Below are positions 44,032 to 52,515 of a stretch of 64,000 nt of DNA, piece after piece. The stretch covers positions 331,565 through 395,564 of the forward strand of contig LXQE01000136.1 in the NCBI GenBank assembly GCA_003326195.1, given 5' to 3'. Under the pieces are notes generated by a model. It made no database searches. It was given only the letters and a program-made list of their open reading frames with translations, and was not told the origin of the DNA. Numbering within the stretch: position 1 is the stretch's first letter; every line of letters begins with the position of its first letter. The DNA comes from Nostoc punctiforme NIES-2108 (GTDB lineage: Bacteria; Cyanobacteriota; Cyanobacteriia; Cyanobacteriales; Nostocaceae). The position numbers and the translations under genes are program-made.

Positions 44032-44817
44032 CTAAAATTTTGGTTGTTGATATCCGAGGTAAATTGCCTCTAAAAATACATCAGGTGTAATAGCTTCTGG
44101 CAACTTTTCTAAATTAATAATAGCTACAACTTGCTCGGCTAACTTTAAAGATAATGAGGCTCTTGCCTTTAACGACATTGCACCACGTCGCTGTAAATAC
44201 TCACGAATAACTGCAAAATCATCTGGCATCAATGGTGATAAATCGGCAATCTGTACTAACTGTTCATGGAGTGTCTTTGCCTGTTCTGAAATTACCAATG
44301 TTGAAGATGGGGTGGGTGTTTGGGCTTGAATTACAATTGTGCCAGCAGCCAAATCACCTAAGCGCTTTTCGCGGCTACCCAGCATAATTAAAAAAGCACC
44401 TATAAACAAAGTTTCATCAAAGGGCCGCAGTAAAGCACGTAGCGTTGCTTGTTGTAGCCCGATCAGTCTACCATCATCTCGAACTACGCGAATTTTAGCA
44501 ACCCGTTTACCAGGAGTTTCCCCAAACCACAAAGTTTCAAAAAATACAAAATAGCCGATGTAAATTGCAAAAGCGATAATGAAGAAAATTGCTAACAACC
44601 AAATATCTAAACTTGGTAAATTTTTAAAAAAGTATTCAACGAAATTTAACAGCTGTGTCGATAAGACACTCCAAGTAAGGACAAACAGAAGCAAAGTTAT
44701 ACCCAATACTGTATAGTCAATCAGGAGTGCCAAAGCCCGATTACCGATTCCCGCTAGAGTGAATTCCAACTCTACACTTTCTGGAGTCTGGAATGTGATG
44801 CGATTAAAAAAGCGCAT
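44032..44817 (-). CDS. RDD-family membrane protein
   Basis: 261-residue membrane protein of the RDD family. LAGIGNRALALLIDYTVLG carries the conserved Arg and Asp, followed by two to three hydrophobic segments (ITLLLFVLTWSV, IWLLAIFFIIAFAIYIGYFVFF). The loop TLWFGETPGKRVAKIRVVRDDG is the other conserved block. The C-terminal 90 residues are soluble and mostly helical. The gene lies 45 bp after the next membrane-protein gene on the same strand, and divergent from a SpoIIM-like gene. RDD, SpoIIM and such membrane proteins often occur together in cyanobacteria and actinobacteria. The role of the trio is unknown. Confidence 0.87.
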   Translation of the reverse strand: MRFFNRITFQTPESVELEFTLAGIGNRALALLIDYTVLGITLLLFVLTWSVLSTQLLNFVEYFFKNLPSLDIWLLAIFFIIAFAIYIGYFVFFETLWFGETPGKRVAKIRVVRDDGRLIGLQQATLRALLRPFDETLFIGAFLIMLGSREKRLGDLAAGTIVIQAQTPTPSSTLVISEQAKTLHEQLVQIADLSPLMPDDFAVIREYLQRRGAMSLKARASLSLKLAEQVVAIINLEKLPEAITPDVFLEAIYLGYQQPKF

Positions 44818-44862
44818 ATTTTAACTAATTCAAAATTAATAGAGTTGGATTAAGGTGTTGAG

Positions 44863-45708
44863 TTAACGAAAATCTTGCGAGGGAGGTTCTCGTAATTGTA
44901 AACCTAGACCTTCACGCCGACTACGCAAGTCCAAGTATAAAACAGCTTTTAGTGCTTGCCAAAATGGCATGACTAAAACTCCACCGATCAAGCTTCCAAT
45001 CACAGAAATAAGATTAACAATCGAGTAAATAGCAGTACCAGGCTCAAGCCTGATTAGGAATAAGCTAGGTATATAGTTTAATACAAACACCAACGGCAAT
45101 GTAACGATAAAACCAACTAAAACAATGCCTTGAATGCGAAATACTGAGGCTTTAGTTAACTCCCAACTTCTGGCAACACTTTCGCCACCATTGATATTTT
45201 CCTCAACCGCTAAGGGCACTTCAGCTACTATCCAACGGGAGTAGAACCAGGTTAGTCCTAACAGCACAAGAACTACCGTTACAATTCCTCCCACAATTAT
45301 GACTGTAATACCTGTACTAACACCAAATATCCCTCCTAATACTCCTCCGATCAACGCACCTAGCACACCGCCCACGATCGCTAATCCAATATAAATTATC
45401 AGTAAAGATATACCTACTTGGAAAGCAACTCTTAAAAAAGACCAAAGACGTGGATTAATATGGCTCCTGGCAGTTTGAACACCTTCAGGCTGGTAAATCA
45501 ATTCTCCAAAAGCCAAGCGTGAAATTAGTCCAGAGATGGCTGCATATTTTGCCCAACCATACACAGGAACTAAAACCCACAAGTGAGCGATCGCAGCTAG
45601 GTTAAGATAAGTCTTCAAATGAGAACGATACAACCGTACTGCAGCACTGACAACGTTACCGATACTCAGTGGTTGTATCTGGCCGGAAGAGCCAAAGTTT
45701 TCAGACAT
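44863..45708 (-). CDS. Multi-pass membrane protein, unknown function
   Basis: 281-residue integral membrane protein with about six hydrophobic segments, e.g. VAFQVGISLLIIYIGLAIVGG and a Gly/Val-rich pair after it (GVSTGITVIIVGGIVTVVLV). The N-terminus RPLS-like QPLSIGNVVSAAVRLYRSHLKTYL is typical of membrane proteins resembling the glycerophosphodiester-phosphodiesterase membrane domain or DUF975. It lies directly upstream of the RDD gene and in all likelihood shares its transcript. The divergent SpoIIM-like gene begins 80 bp away. No catalytic residue can be named. Confidence 0.72.
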   Translation of the reverse strand: MSENFGSSGQIQPLSIGNVVSAAVRLYRSHLKTYLNLAAIAHLWVLVPVYGWAKYAAISGLISRLAFGELIYQPEGVQTARSHINPRLWSFLRVAFQVGISLLIIYIGLAIVGGVLGALIGGVLGGIFGVSTGITVIIVGGIVTVVLVLLGLTWFYSRWIVAEVPLAVEENINGGESVARSWELTKASVFRIQGIVLVGFIVTLPLVFVLNYIPSLFLIRLEPGTAIYSIVNLISVIGSLIGGVLVMPFWQALKAVLYLDLRSRREGLGLQLREPPSQDFR

Positions 45709-45788
45709 AATGGTAAATTTCCCTTGAAATTACGGAGATGAATTTGAGGCTATCTTAAACTAAGTTAAACTCAGTGTTCCCAAAATTC

Positions 45789-46742
45789 ATGAATATTCAA
45801 CGTTGGATTGCGCGACGAGAACCAAATTGGCAGCGTTTGGATGCCCTACTAAAGCAGATAGAAAAAAAAGGGTTAAAGTCCTTACGGGCAGCAGAAATTA
45901 GAGAGTTAGCGAGTTTATATCGTTCAGTGGCGGCAGATTTGGCACGTGCCCGCACTCAGCAAATCAGTAATACTTTGATCCAAAGTTTACAATCTTTAAC
46001 AACTCGTGCCTATACGCAGATTTACCAAGGTTCCCGGCGACAGGAATGGCAGGCAATCCTAGAATTTTACCGCTGGGGATTACCATCTGTAGTCCAGAAA
46101 GCTTTTGTATACATTGCTATGGCAACGGCACTATTTTTACTAGGCGCACTAGTGGCTTGGTGGTATTCCTGGCAAAACCCCAGCTTTATGCCTTTAATCG
46201 TACCTGAAAGCTTGATTACCAAGGTGCGAGATGAGCATAAATTATGGATGGGTTCAATTGTCGGTGTTGAACCTCTGGCATCCAGCGGTATCATGATCAA
46301 TAATTTATCAGTGTCTTTTGGGGCTGTTGCAGGTGGTATGACGGCTGGAGCATACACAGCCTATTTGATGGTATTTAATGGTTTATTAATTGGTGCTGTT
46401 AGTACTTTAGTTGGTCAAAATAATCTGGCTTATCCTTTTTGGGCCTTTGTGTTTCCGCATGGTTCCTTGGAATTACCCGCGATCTTTTTTGCTGGAGGTG
46501 CGGGATTTTTATTAGCAAGAGCAATTTTATTTCCTGGTAAATATCGCCGTGGGGATGCACTGAAATTCTATGGTTATCAGGCGGTGCAGCTAGTATTTGG
46601 GATTGTACCAATGTTGATTATTGCTGGTGTGATCGAAGGCTTTTTCTCTCCTAATCCTAATGTACCTGATGCAATTAAATATTTGGCAGGGATAGGATTA
46701 TTTATACTTTTAGTGCTGTATTGTAACCGTAAGCAAACATAA
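45789..46742 (+). CDS. SpoIIM/DUF95-like membrane protein
   Basis: 317-residue membrane protein. A helical N-terminal domain (RWIARREPNWQRLDALLKQ, ELASLYRSVAADLARART) of about 100 residues is followed by five or six hydrophobic segments. NNLSVSFGAVAGGMTAGAYTAYLMVFNGLLIGAV and FPHGSLELPAIFFAGGAGFLLARA are the blocks shared with SpoIIM (stage II sporulation protein M) homologues. Outside sporulating bacteria the role of this family is unknown. The ATG at 45789 is chosen over an in-frame GTG at 45774 because MNIQRWIARREPNW is the usual start. It is divergent from the RDD pair. Confidence 0.85.
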   Translation: MNIQRWIARREPNWQRLDALLKQIEKKGLKSLRAAEIRELASLYRSVAADLARARTQQISNTLIQSLQSLTTRAYTQIYQGSRRQEWQAILEFYRWGLPSVVQKAFVYIAMATALFLLGALVAWWYSWQNPSFMPLIVPESLITKVRDEHKLWMGSIVGVEPLASSGIMINNLSVSFGAVAGGMTAGAYTAYLMVFNGLLIGAVSTLVGQNNLAYPFWAFVFPHGSLELPAIFFAGGAGFLLARAILFPGKYRRGDALKFYGYQAVQLVFGIVPMLIIAGVIEGFFSPNPNVPDAIKYLAGIGLFILLVLYCNRKQT

Positions 46743-46772
46743 AAAATATTTTAATTGAATATTTAAACACAC

Positions 46773-46813
46773 CTTAATTTCTTGCTTATCAATTGTTAAA
46801 TAAGCTTTAACCA
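46773..46813 (+). promoter_or_regulatory. Candidate Pho box upstream of pstS
   Basis: Four TTA-centred units (cttaattt, cttatcaa, gttaaata, ctttaacc) lie 10-12 bp apart between 46773 and 46813. The cyanobacterial Pho box, bound by the phosphate-starvation regulator SphR, consists of PyTTAAPyPy(T/A)-type direct repeats with an 11-bp period. Only the last unit is a close match. The position, 66-106 bp before the pstS start, is right for such a site. Confidence 0.4.
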
Positions 46814-46878
46814 TACAAAATGTAGCCTATTTAAGACTGGAATTACAGCAGTAAAATACTCCTGGAATCAGAGATAAT

Positions 46879-47922
46879 ATGATTTTTTCGACCGCCATAT
46901 TGAATCGTGTCGTTGCTACTTCAATGGTGACAACTTCTGTTGCACTTAGTCCATTTTTTGGTGCGATCGCACAAGCTGAAACTCTAAATGGTGCAGGAGC
47001 AACTTTCCCGGCTCCGCTTTACGAACGCTATGCTCGTGAAGTGAAGAAGAAATATCCAGACTTAAAAATTAACTACCAAGCAATTGGTAGTGGTGGTGGT
47101 ATTCGTCAAGTCATCGCTGGAACCGTTGACTTTGGTGGTAGTGATGCTGCAATGAAAGATGATGAAATTGCTAAAGTCAAGAATGGTACAATTTTAGTAC
47201 CTACAGCAGGCGGTGCTGTTTCTGTTGTTTACAATCTTCCAGGCGTTAACGATCTCAAATTATCCCGCGCAACATTACCAGCAATTTATTCGGGTCAAAT
47301 TACCAAATGGAATGACGCAAAAATTAAAGCTGATAATCCAGGCGCTAATCTACCAAATCAAACAATTAAATTTGCTGTTCGTGCCGATGGTAGCGGTACA
47401 ACTTTCATTTTTACGAATCACTTAAGTGCCATCAGTGGTTATTTTAAAGGCAGAGTTGGAACTAACACTGCTCCAAAATGGAATCTGCCAAATGTTCTTA
47501 AAGGTAAAGGGAATCCAGGTGTAGCTGCTATAGTAGCTCGTACTCCTGGTTCTATTGGTTATGTTGAATATAGCTACGCTGTCCAAAATAATCTGAAATC
47601 AGCATTGGTACAAAATAAGAAAGGAGAATTTATTGCTCCTTCTTTAGAATCTGCAAATGCAGCTTTATCAACTGTCAATTTCCCAGACAACTACCGCGTT
47701 TTTGTAGGAGATCCAGGACAAGGTTATCCCATTGTCGGTCTTACTTGGATGATGGTTTACAAACAGTATGCTAATGCTGCTAAAGCTGATGCAATTAAGA
47801 AATGGATTAATTGGGTATTGAAAGACGGTCAACAGTATAACGATGATCTTAACTACACCAAAATTCCATCTGATGTAGCAAATCGAGTGCTTCAGACAGT
47901 GAATAGCTCTGTCAAGCCTTAA
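46879..47922 (+). CDS. pstS: Phosphate ABC transporter substrate-binding protein
   Basis: Periplasmic phosphate-binding protein of the high-affinity Pst system, 347 residues. A Sec signal peptide ends near FGAIAQAETLNG. Phosphate-loop motifs are visible: GAGATFPAPLYERYA at about 39-53, AIGSGGGIRQV, and VDFGGSDAAM, and RADGSGTTFIF at about 175-185. The C-terminal YPIVGLTWMMVYKQY is also typical. It heads the pstS-C-A-B-B run, and a hairpin after the gene may keep most transcripts monocistronic, which fits the large need for the binding protein. A possible Pho box lies upstream. Confidence 0.95.
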   Translation: MIFSTAILNRVVATSMVTTSVALSPFFGAIAQAETLNGAGATFPAPLYERYAREVKKKYPDLKINYQAIGSGGGIRQVIAGTVDFGGSDAAMKDDEIAKVKNGTILVPTAGGAVSVVYNLPGVNDLKLSRATLPAIYSGQITKWNDAKIKADNPGANLPNQTIKFAVRADGSGTTFIFTNHLSAISGYFKGRVGTNTAPKWNLPNVLKGKGNPGVAAIVARTPGSIGYVEYSYAVQNNLKSALVQNKKGEFIAPSLESANAALSTVNFPDNYRVFVGDPGQGYPIVGLTWMMVYKQYANAAKADAIKKWINWVLKDGQQYNDDLNYTKIPSDVANRVLQTVNSSVKP

Positions 47923-47993
47923 TTTGTAATTTTTAGAAATTACGCAAAAGAGATTCCCAAATTCTCTCAAAAAGAGAAAGGTGCTTTGAATAT

Positions 47994-48027
47994 ATCCCCC
48001 TTTTAAAAAGTTTAGGGGGATTATTTT
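47994..48027 (+). terminator. Hairpin between pstS and pstC
   Basis: Arms tatccccc and aggggga flank a loop of ttttaaaaagttt, followed by ttattttac. It could end or attenuate transcription after pstS, or protect its mRNA 3' end. Confidence 0.5.
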
Positions 48028-48090
48028 ACTACTTTCTTCCCCTAATAAACTGAGTTACCAGTAATAAAAAATCTATTTTACTGATTTGTA

Positions 48091-49068
48091 ATGGCAAATT
48101 TATCAAATGATTCAAATCTAGGCGATGAAAATTTCAATCTAACTGCTACCAGCGGTACAAATTTCTGGTTTGACCAAGGTTTTACACGGTTAGTATACTT
48201 TTTTGCTGTGATTACCGTTGCAGTACTATTGTTGATGAGTTGGGTAATTTTACACGAAGCTCTACCAGCCATTAAGCAGTTTGGAATGGGGTTTTTGTGG
48301 GGACAAGATTGGGATACAGGTAATCAGATTTTTGGTGCATTACCCTACATTTATGGAACTTTGGTAAGTAGTGCGATCGCTATTTTATTTGCTGTCCCAG
48401 TAGGAATAGCAGTAGCCTTAGTCACAAGTGAAAACTTTTTACCTAAATCGCTGGGAACCATCCTAGCATTTGTTGTTGAATTAATTGCCGCAATTCCCAG
48501 CGTAATTATTGGTTTATGGGCGATTTTTGTCTTTATTCCAGTTCTAGAACCTCTACAAAAATGGTTAGCCAGCACTTTTAAATGGATACCACTGTTTAAT
48601 ACAGAAGATCCTTCTGGGACTAATATGTTGACTGCTGGGGTTATTCTCGCCATCATGATTTTGCCCACAATGGCAGCAATTAGTCGTGATGTTTTAATGG
48701 CTATCCCTAAAGAATTACGTACCGCATCTATGGCTTTGGGTGGCACTCGTTGGGAAACAATTTTTCGAGTCTTGCTACCATCTGGGTTTTCTGGAATAGT
48801 GAGTGCAGCAATGCTTGCTTTAGGACGTGCTTTGGGTGAAACAATGGCCGTTACTATGGTGATTGGTAACTCTGCTCAAATCAGCGCTTCTTTACTCGAC
48901 CCAGCTTATACAATTCCCTCTGTATTAGCTAATGAATTTGCCGAAGCTGAACCGGGTTTGCATATAGGTGCTTTAAGCTATTTGGCATTGATTTTGTTTG
49001 GGTTGACTTTAGCTGTAAATATTGGCGCTGTACTATTGGTGAAGTGGGTTGGCGGTAAAAATAAATAA
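48091..49068 (+). CDS. pstC: Phosphate ABC transporter permease PstC
   Basis: First membrane subunit of the Pst transporter, 325 residues with six or more hydrophobic segments. The EAA-type loop that contacts the ATPase is present as MAIPKELRTASMALGGTRWE at about residues 207-226. The segments ALPYIYGTLVSSAIAILFAVPVG and GRALGETMAVTMVIGN are characteristic of PstC. The N-terminal 30 residues are cytoplasmic. It follows pstS by 168 bp and precedes pstA by 73 bp on the same strand, as in other cyanobacterial pst operons. Confidence 0.94.
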   Translation: MANLSNDSNLGDENFNLTATSGTNFWFDQGFTRLVYFFAVITVAVLLLMSWVILHEALPAIKQFGMGFLWGQDWDTGNQIFGALPYIYGTLVSSAIAILFAVPVGIAVALVTSENFLPKSLGTILAFVVELIAAIPSVIIGLWAIFVFIPVLEPLQKWLASTFKWIPLFNTEDPSGTNMLTAGVILAIMILPTMAAISRDVLMAIPKELRTASMALGGTRWETIFRVLLPSGFSGIVSAAMLALGRALGETMAVTMVIGNSAQISASLLDPAYTIPSVLANEFAEAEPGLHIGALSYLALILFGLTLAVNIGAVLLVKWVGGKNK

Positions 49069-49141
49069 CACTATCTCATTTTTAAATTCCTACAAATAAC
49101 TCAGTTAACAAGACGTTTATCAATCAAAGTTTGTCAAACTT

Positions 49142-50023
49142 ATGAGTGGTTACATCCAGTCAGAAACAGATGAATCTTTGGCAGCAGAATTATGCAGTCC
49201 TCTGCCAACAGAGCGAGTAATATTTACATACTTAATGAATGCGATCGCCTTTGGTCTTACAGGTCTAGTACTCATTCCTTTATTATCAATTTTATGGGAA
49301 ATTTTTATCCGGGGAATATCTGGACTCAAATCAGAAATGTTTCTCAAAGCAGTTATTGATAATGGCTTTGGCAATGCCATTTTGGGAACCATAATCATGG
49401 TGGTAATTGGTGCTATTTTAAGCATTCCCACAGGTATTATGACAGGAATTTTCTTAGCAGAATTTAATCAAACTAACCCAGTTGCTAGTATTGTTCGCTT
49501 TGTCACTAGTATTCTTACAGGCGTGCCTTCAATTGTTGTCGGCGTGTTTGCTTATGGTGTGATAGTTTTGGTAACTAAAGGATTTAGTGCGATCGCAGGT
49601 GGTTTTGCTTTAGCCGTGATTATGCTACCTGTAATTATACTGACAACCGAAGAATCCTTAAAGCTGATTCCTACATCTCAACGTCTCGCCTCTGCTGCTT
49701 TAGGTGGAACTCACTTCCAAACTACTTTTCGCATTGTTGTAACTACTGCAATCCCCGGAATTACTACAGGCATTTTATTAGCTGTAGCTCGTGCGGCTGG
49801 TGAAACAGCACCCTTAATTTTTACCGCTTTATTTAGTTTAGATTGGTCAGAAGGATTGTTAAGTCCTACAGCTTCTTTACCAGTATTGATTTTTAACCTT
49901 TATAACGACCCCGACCCACAAAAAAGTCAATTGGTATGGACTACTTCTATAGTTCTACTCGGCTTAATTTTATCTGTCAGTATTCTTTCTCGCTTAGTTA
50001 TTAGGCAGAGAAAAATAAATTGA
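49142..50023 (+). CDS. pstA: Phosphate ABC transporter permease PstA
   Basis: Second membrane subunit of the Pst transporter, 293 residues with six hydrophobic segments. The ATPase-contact loop reads LIPTSQRLASAALGGTHFQ at about residues 178-196. GNAILGTIIMVVIGAILSIPTG, SILTGVPSIVVGVFAYG and ARAAGETAPLIFTALF are family-specific blocks. The N-terminal 30 residues, before ILMNAIAFG-like VIFTYLMNAIAFGLTG, are cytoplasmic. A heptamer-type repeat (gaattctgaattctga) fills part of the 78-bp gap to pstB. Confidence 0.94.
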   Translation: MSGYIQSETDESLAAELCSPLPTERVIFTYLMNAIAFGLTGLVLIPLLSILWEIFIRGISGLKSEMFLKAVIDNGFGNAILGTIIMVVIGAILSIPTGIMTGIFLAEFNQTNPVASIVRFVTSILTGVPSIVVGVFAYGVIVLVTKGFSAIAGGFALAVIMLPVIILTTEESLKLIPTSQRLASAALGGTHFQTTFRIVVTTAIPGITTGILLAVARAAGETAPLIFTALFSLDWSEGLLSPTASLPVLIFNLYNDPDPQKSQLVWTTSIVLLGLILSVSILSRLVIRQRKIN

Positions 50024-50101
50024 AGAATAATTCATACTGAATTCTGAATTCTGACTCCTGAATTCTGTTTTTATAATTTTTATTTCGCACCTTAAGCAAG
50101 C

Positions 50102-50881
50102 ATGAGTAACCTAATTCCAGCTATCAAAGTTAAAAATATCAGCTTTTACTATGGCACAACAAAAGCAATTGAAAAGGTGTCAATAGATATTTATCAAAAA
50201 CAAGTAACCGCAATTATTGGCCCTAGTGGTTGTGGTAAATCTACCTTCATCAAAATTCTTAATCGCATTAGCGAATTAGAAGGGCCTGTGAAAATTGAAG
50301 GACATGTAGAATTTTTTGGTCAGAATATTTACGATCGTCGTGTCAACATCAATCGGTTACGCCGCCAAATTGGTATGGTGTTTCAAAAACCGAATCCTTT
50401 TGGGATAAGCATTTACGAAAATGTTGCCTACGGGATGAGAATAGCAGGCAGATATTCAAAATTAGAATTAGATGAAATTGTTGAATCTGCCCTTAAAAGC
50501 GCTGCTCTTTGGGATGAAGTGAAAGATAAGCTCGATAAATCAGCTTTAGGGCTTTCTGGTGGTCAGCAACAAAGATTATGTATTGCCCGCGCTTTAGCAG
50601 TCAAGCCGAAAGTTTTGCTGATGGATGAGCCTTGCTCCGCTCTTGACCCCATTGCCACTATGAAAGTTGAGGAACTACTCCACAGTTTACAGTCTGAGTT
50701 GACAATTGCGATCGTTACTCATAATATGCAGCAAGCCGCTCGCGTCTCTGATTTTACGGCTTTCTTTAGCACCGATGAAAGTCGGATTGGTCAAATGGTT
50801 GAATTTGGCGCTACAGAGCAAATCTTTAACAACCCATTAGACCCCCGCACCCGCGACTACATTTCAGGACGTTTCGGTTAA
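50102..50881 (+). CDS. pstB: Phosphate ABC transporter ATP-binding protein PstB (first copy)
   Basis: ATPase of the Pst transporter, 259 residues. All motifs are intact: Walker [10 protein letters not shown] (40-48), Q-loop VFQKPNPF (Gln95), signature [15 protein letters not shown], Walker B and D-loop [12 protein letters not shown], and H-loop [25 protein letters not shown] in the A-loop region is as usual. It follows pstA by 78 bp in the same direction and is the ATPase expected to serve PstC and PstA. A second, more divergent copy lies 668 bp downstream. Confidence 0.95.
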   Translation: MSNLIPAIKVKNISFYYGTTKAIEKVSIDIYQKQVTAIIGPSGCGKSTFIKILNRISELEGPVKIEGHVEFFGQNIYDRRVNINRLRRQIGMVFQKPNPFGISIYENVAYGMRIAGRYSKLELDEIVESALKSAALWDEVKDKLDKSALGLSGGQQQRLCIARALAVKPKVLLMDEPCSALDPIATMKVEELLHSLQSELTIAIVTHNMQQAARVSDFTAFFSTDESRIGQMVEFGATEQIFNNPLDPRTRDYISGRFG

Positions 50882-51019
50882 GATACTTTCAAGCGTGACT
50901 TATTGATTTTTGTCAATCTAGCTTGCACTAGAAGATATTCATAAAATGTAGTTTAAAAAAGTTACTAATTTATCTTTATAAAAAAATAACTCCTCACTAT
51001 CTATGAGAAATATACAGCA

Positions 51020-51150
51020 ATACAGTTCAGTTAAGCCTAAAACTCAACTTCTACGTAGGTTAGCTTAAGGAACGAAACCCAACACTTCTTTGACTTTGTT
51101 GGGTTTCACTTCGTTCTACCCAACCTACAATTTTCTTAACTTAACGGTAT
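51020..51150. repeat. MITE-like element with strong internal hairpin, 131 bp
   Basis: Ends atacagttcagttaag and cttaacttaacggtat are inverted, 14 of 16 pairing. Inside, gtaggtt/aacctac and aacgaaacccaaca/tgttgggtttc arms form a long hairpin at 51055-51128. There is no transposase. Confidence 0.8.
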
Positions 51151-51169
51151 TGAAATATACATTAAAATT

Positions 51170-51249
51170 CATAATTCAGGAGTAAAACACGCTTTATATC
51201 TGGGTAACAGACTTAGCTTGTGTACCTCACAAAATTGAAATCTGCTGTA
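51170..51249. repeat. MITE-like repeat, copy 2 of the family at 14058-14129
   Basis: Shares gggtaacagacttagcttg, then tgtacctcac and ttgaaatctgctgta, with the copy at 14058-14129. The left end is more diverged. Confidence 0.75.
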
Positions 51250-51549
51250 TGATATTCATATTTTGATTTCTACGTAGCTATTTTAAATCGAAGTAGACCT
51301 AATCCTTTTTCATAAGAAAGGATGCTATATCAGTCAAGGTACAAAAGGATCGGTATAAAAAGTCTGTAAAAGATCAATTTTAGAACACAGTCTTGATACA
51401 AATATCTAATAACACTTTATTTGCTGTATGACTACTGTGTAGCTACGTAATTTCCATGAATATCTCATTTTGGCAGTAACATAGTGAAACAGCATTGCTG
51501 ATTTGTACTGTTTTACTTAATCAAGTTTTGTTTCACACGTTTTGGGAAT

Positions 51550-52329
51550 ATGAGTAAACTAATTCCAGCCATCAGAGTCAAAAACTTCAGCTTCTCTTAC
51601 GACACTCAAAAGATAGTTGAAGGCGTGTCAATGGATATTTACCAAAACCAAGTCACGGCAATTATTGGTTCTAGTGGTTGTGGGAAGTCTACTTTTCTTA
51701 AATCGTTAAATCGCATGAGTGAATTAGAAGCAGAAGTAAAGGTTGAAGGAAAAGTAGAATTTTTTGGGCAGAGTATTTATGAGCGTCGTGTCAACATCAA
51801 TCGCTTACGTCGCCAAGTTAGTATGGTTTTTCCCAAACCAAATCTTTTTCCCATAAGCGTTTACGATAATGTTGCTTATGGGGTGAAGTTAGTTGGATGG
51901 CATCCGAAAGTAGAATTAGATGGAATTGTTGAATCTGCCATCAAAGCTGCCGAACTTTGGGATGAAGTGAAAAATAAGCTGCACAAATCTGCTTTAGACC
52001 TTTCTGGTGGTCAACAGCAAAGATTATGTATTGCCCGTGCTTTAGCGGTCAAGCCGAATGTTCTTTTGATGGATGAGCCTTGTTCAGGCCTCGATCCTAT
52101 GGGTAGTATAAAAATTGAGAATTTGATCCATAATTTGCGTTCTGAGTTGACAATTGTGATTGTTACTCACAATATGCAGCAAGTTACTCGCCTATCTGAT
52201 TTTACGGCTTTCTTTTATAGCAATGAAAATCGTATTACTCAAATGGTTGAATTTGGTACTACAAATAAAATCTTTACTAACCCTGTGGATTCTCGCACCC
52301 GCGACTATGTTTTTGCTCGCGTCGGTTGA
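51550..52329 (+). CDS. PstB-like ATP-binding protein (second copy, Q-loop altered)
   Basis: Paralogue of the upstream PstB, also 259 residues and similar along its whole length. Walker A GSSGCGKST, signature [15 protein letters not shown], Walker [13 protein letters not shown] and H-loop VTHNMQQVTR are intact. The Q-loop reads VFPKPNLF, with Pro95 where the first copy has Gln95. The codon is ccc against caa, so two base changes. The Q-loop Gln links ATP binding to the membrane subunit, so coupling may be changed or lost. Two PstB copies after pstSCA are common in cyanobacteria, but usually both keep this Gln. A separate promoter in the 668-bp gap is possible. Confidence 0.9.
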   Translation: MSKLIPAIRVKNFSFSYDTQKIVEGVSMDIYQNQVTAIIGSSGCGKSTFLKSLNRMSELEAEVKVEGKVEFFGQSIYERRVNINRLRRQVSMVFPKPNLFPISVYDNVAYGVKLVGWHPKVELDGIVESAIKAAELWDEVKNKLHKSALDLSGGQQQRLCIARALAVKPNVLLMDEPCSGLDPMGSIKIENLIHNLRSELTIVIVTHNMQQVTRLSDFTAFFYSNENRITQMVEFGTTNKIFTNPVDSRTRDYVFARVG

Positions 52330-52515
52330 AGCGCTTCTTAAATTCTAGCTATTCAGAGGGTTAATACATAGTGCCAGCGGAAATGAGGAGTTGAATTTAA
52401 TTTCCGCTTGCTTTAAGTTTTTCTGGTGTTGGGCAATGCAGTCTGATATTGACAGTATTTTTTTATACTATATATTTAAAGACAAGTATTTGCTCTAGAC
52501 CACCTGAATCAAAAA

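Larger units (their letters stand above)
50882..51549. other. Repeat-filled interval between the two pstB genes
   Basis: These 668 bases hold two MITE-like repeats, at 51020-51150 and 51170-51249, with AT-rich DNA around them. The last 300 bases could carry a promoter for the second pstB, but no clear box was found. No gene was seen. Confidence 0.7.
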
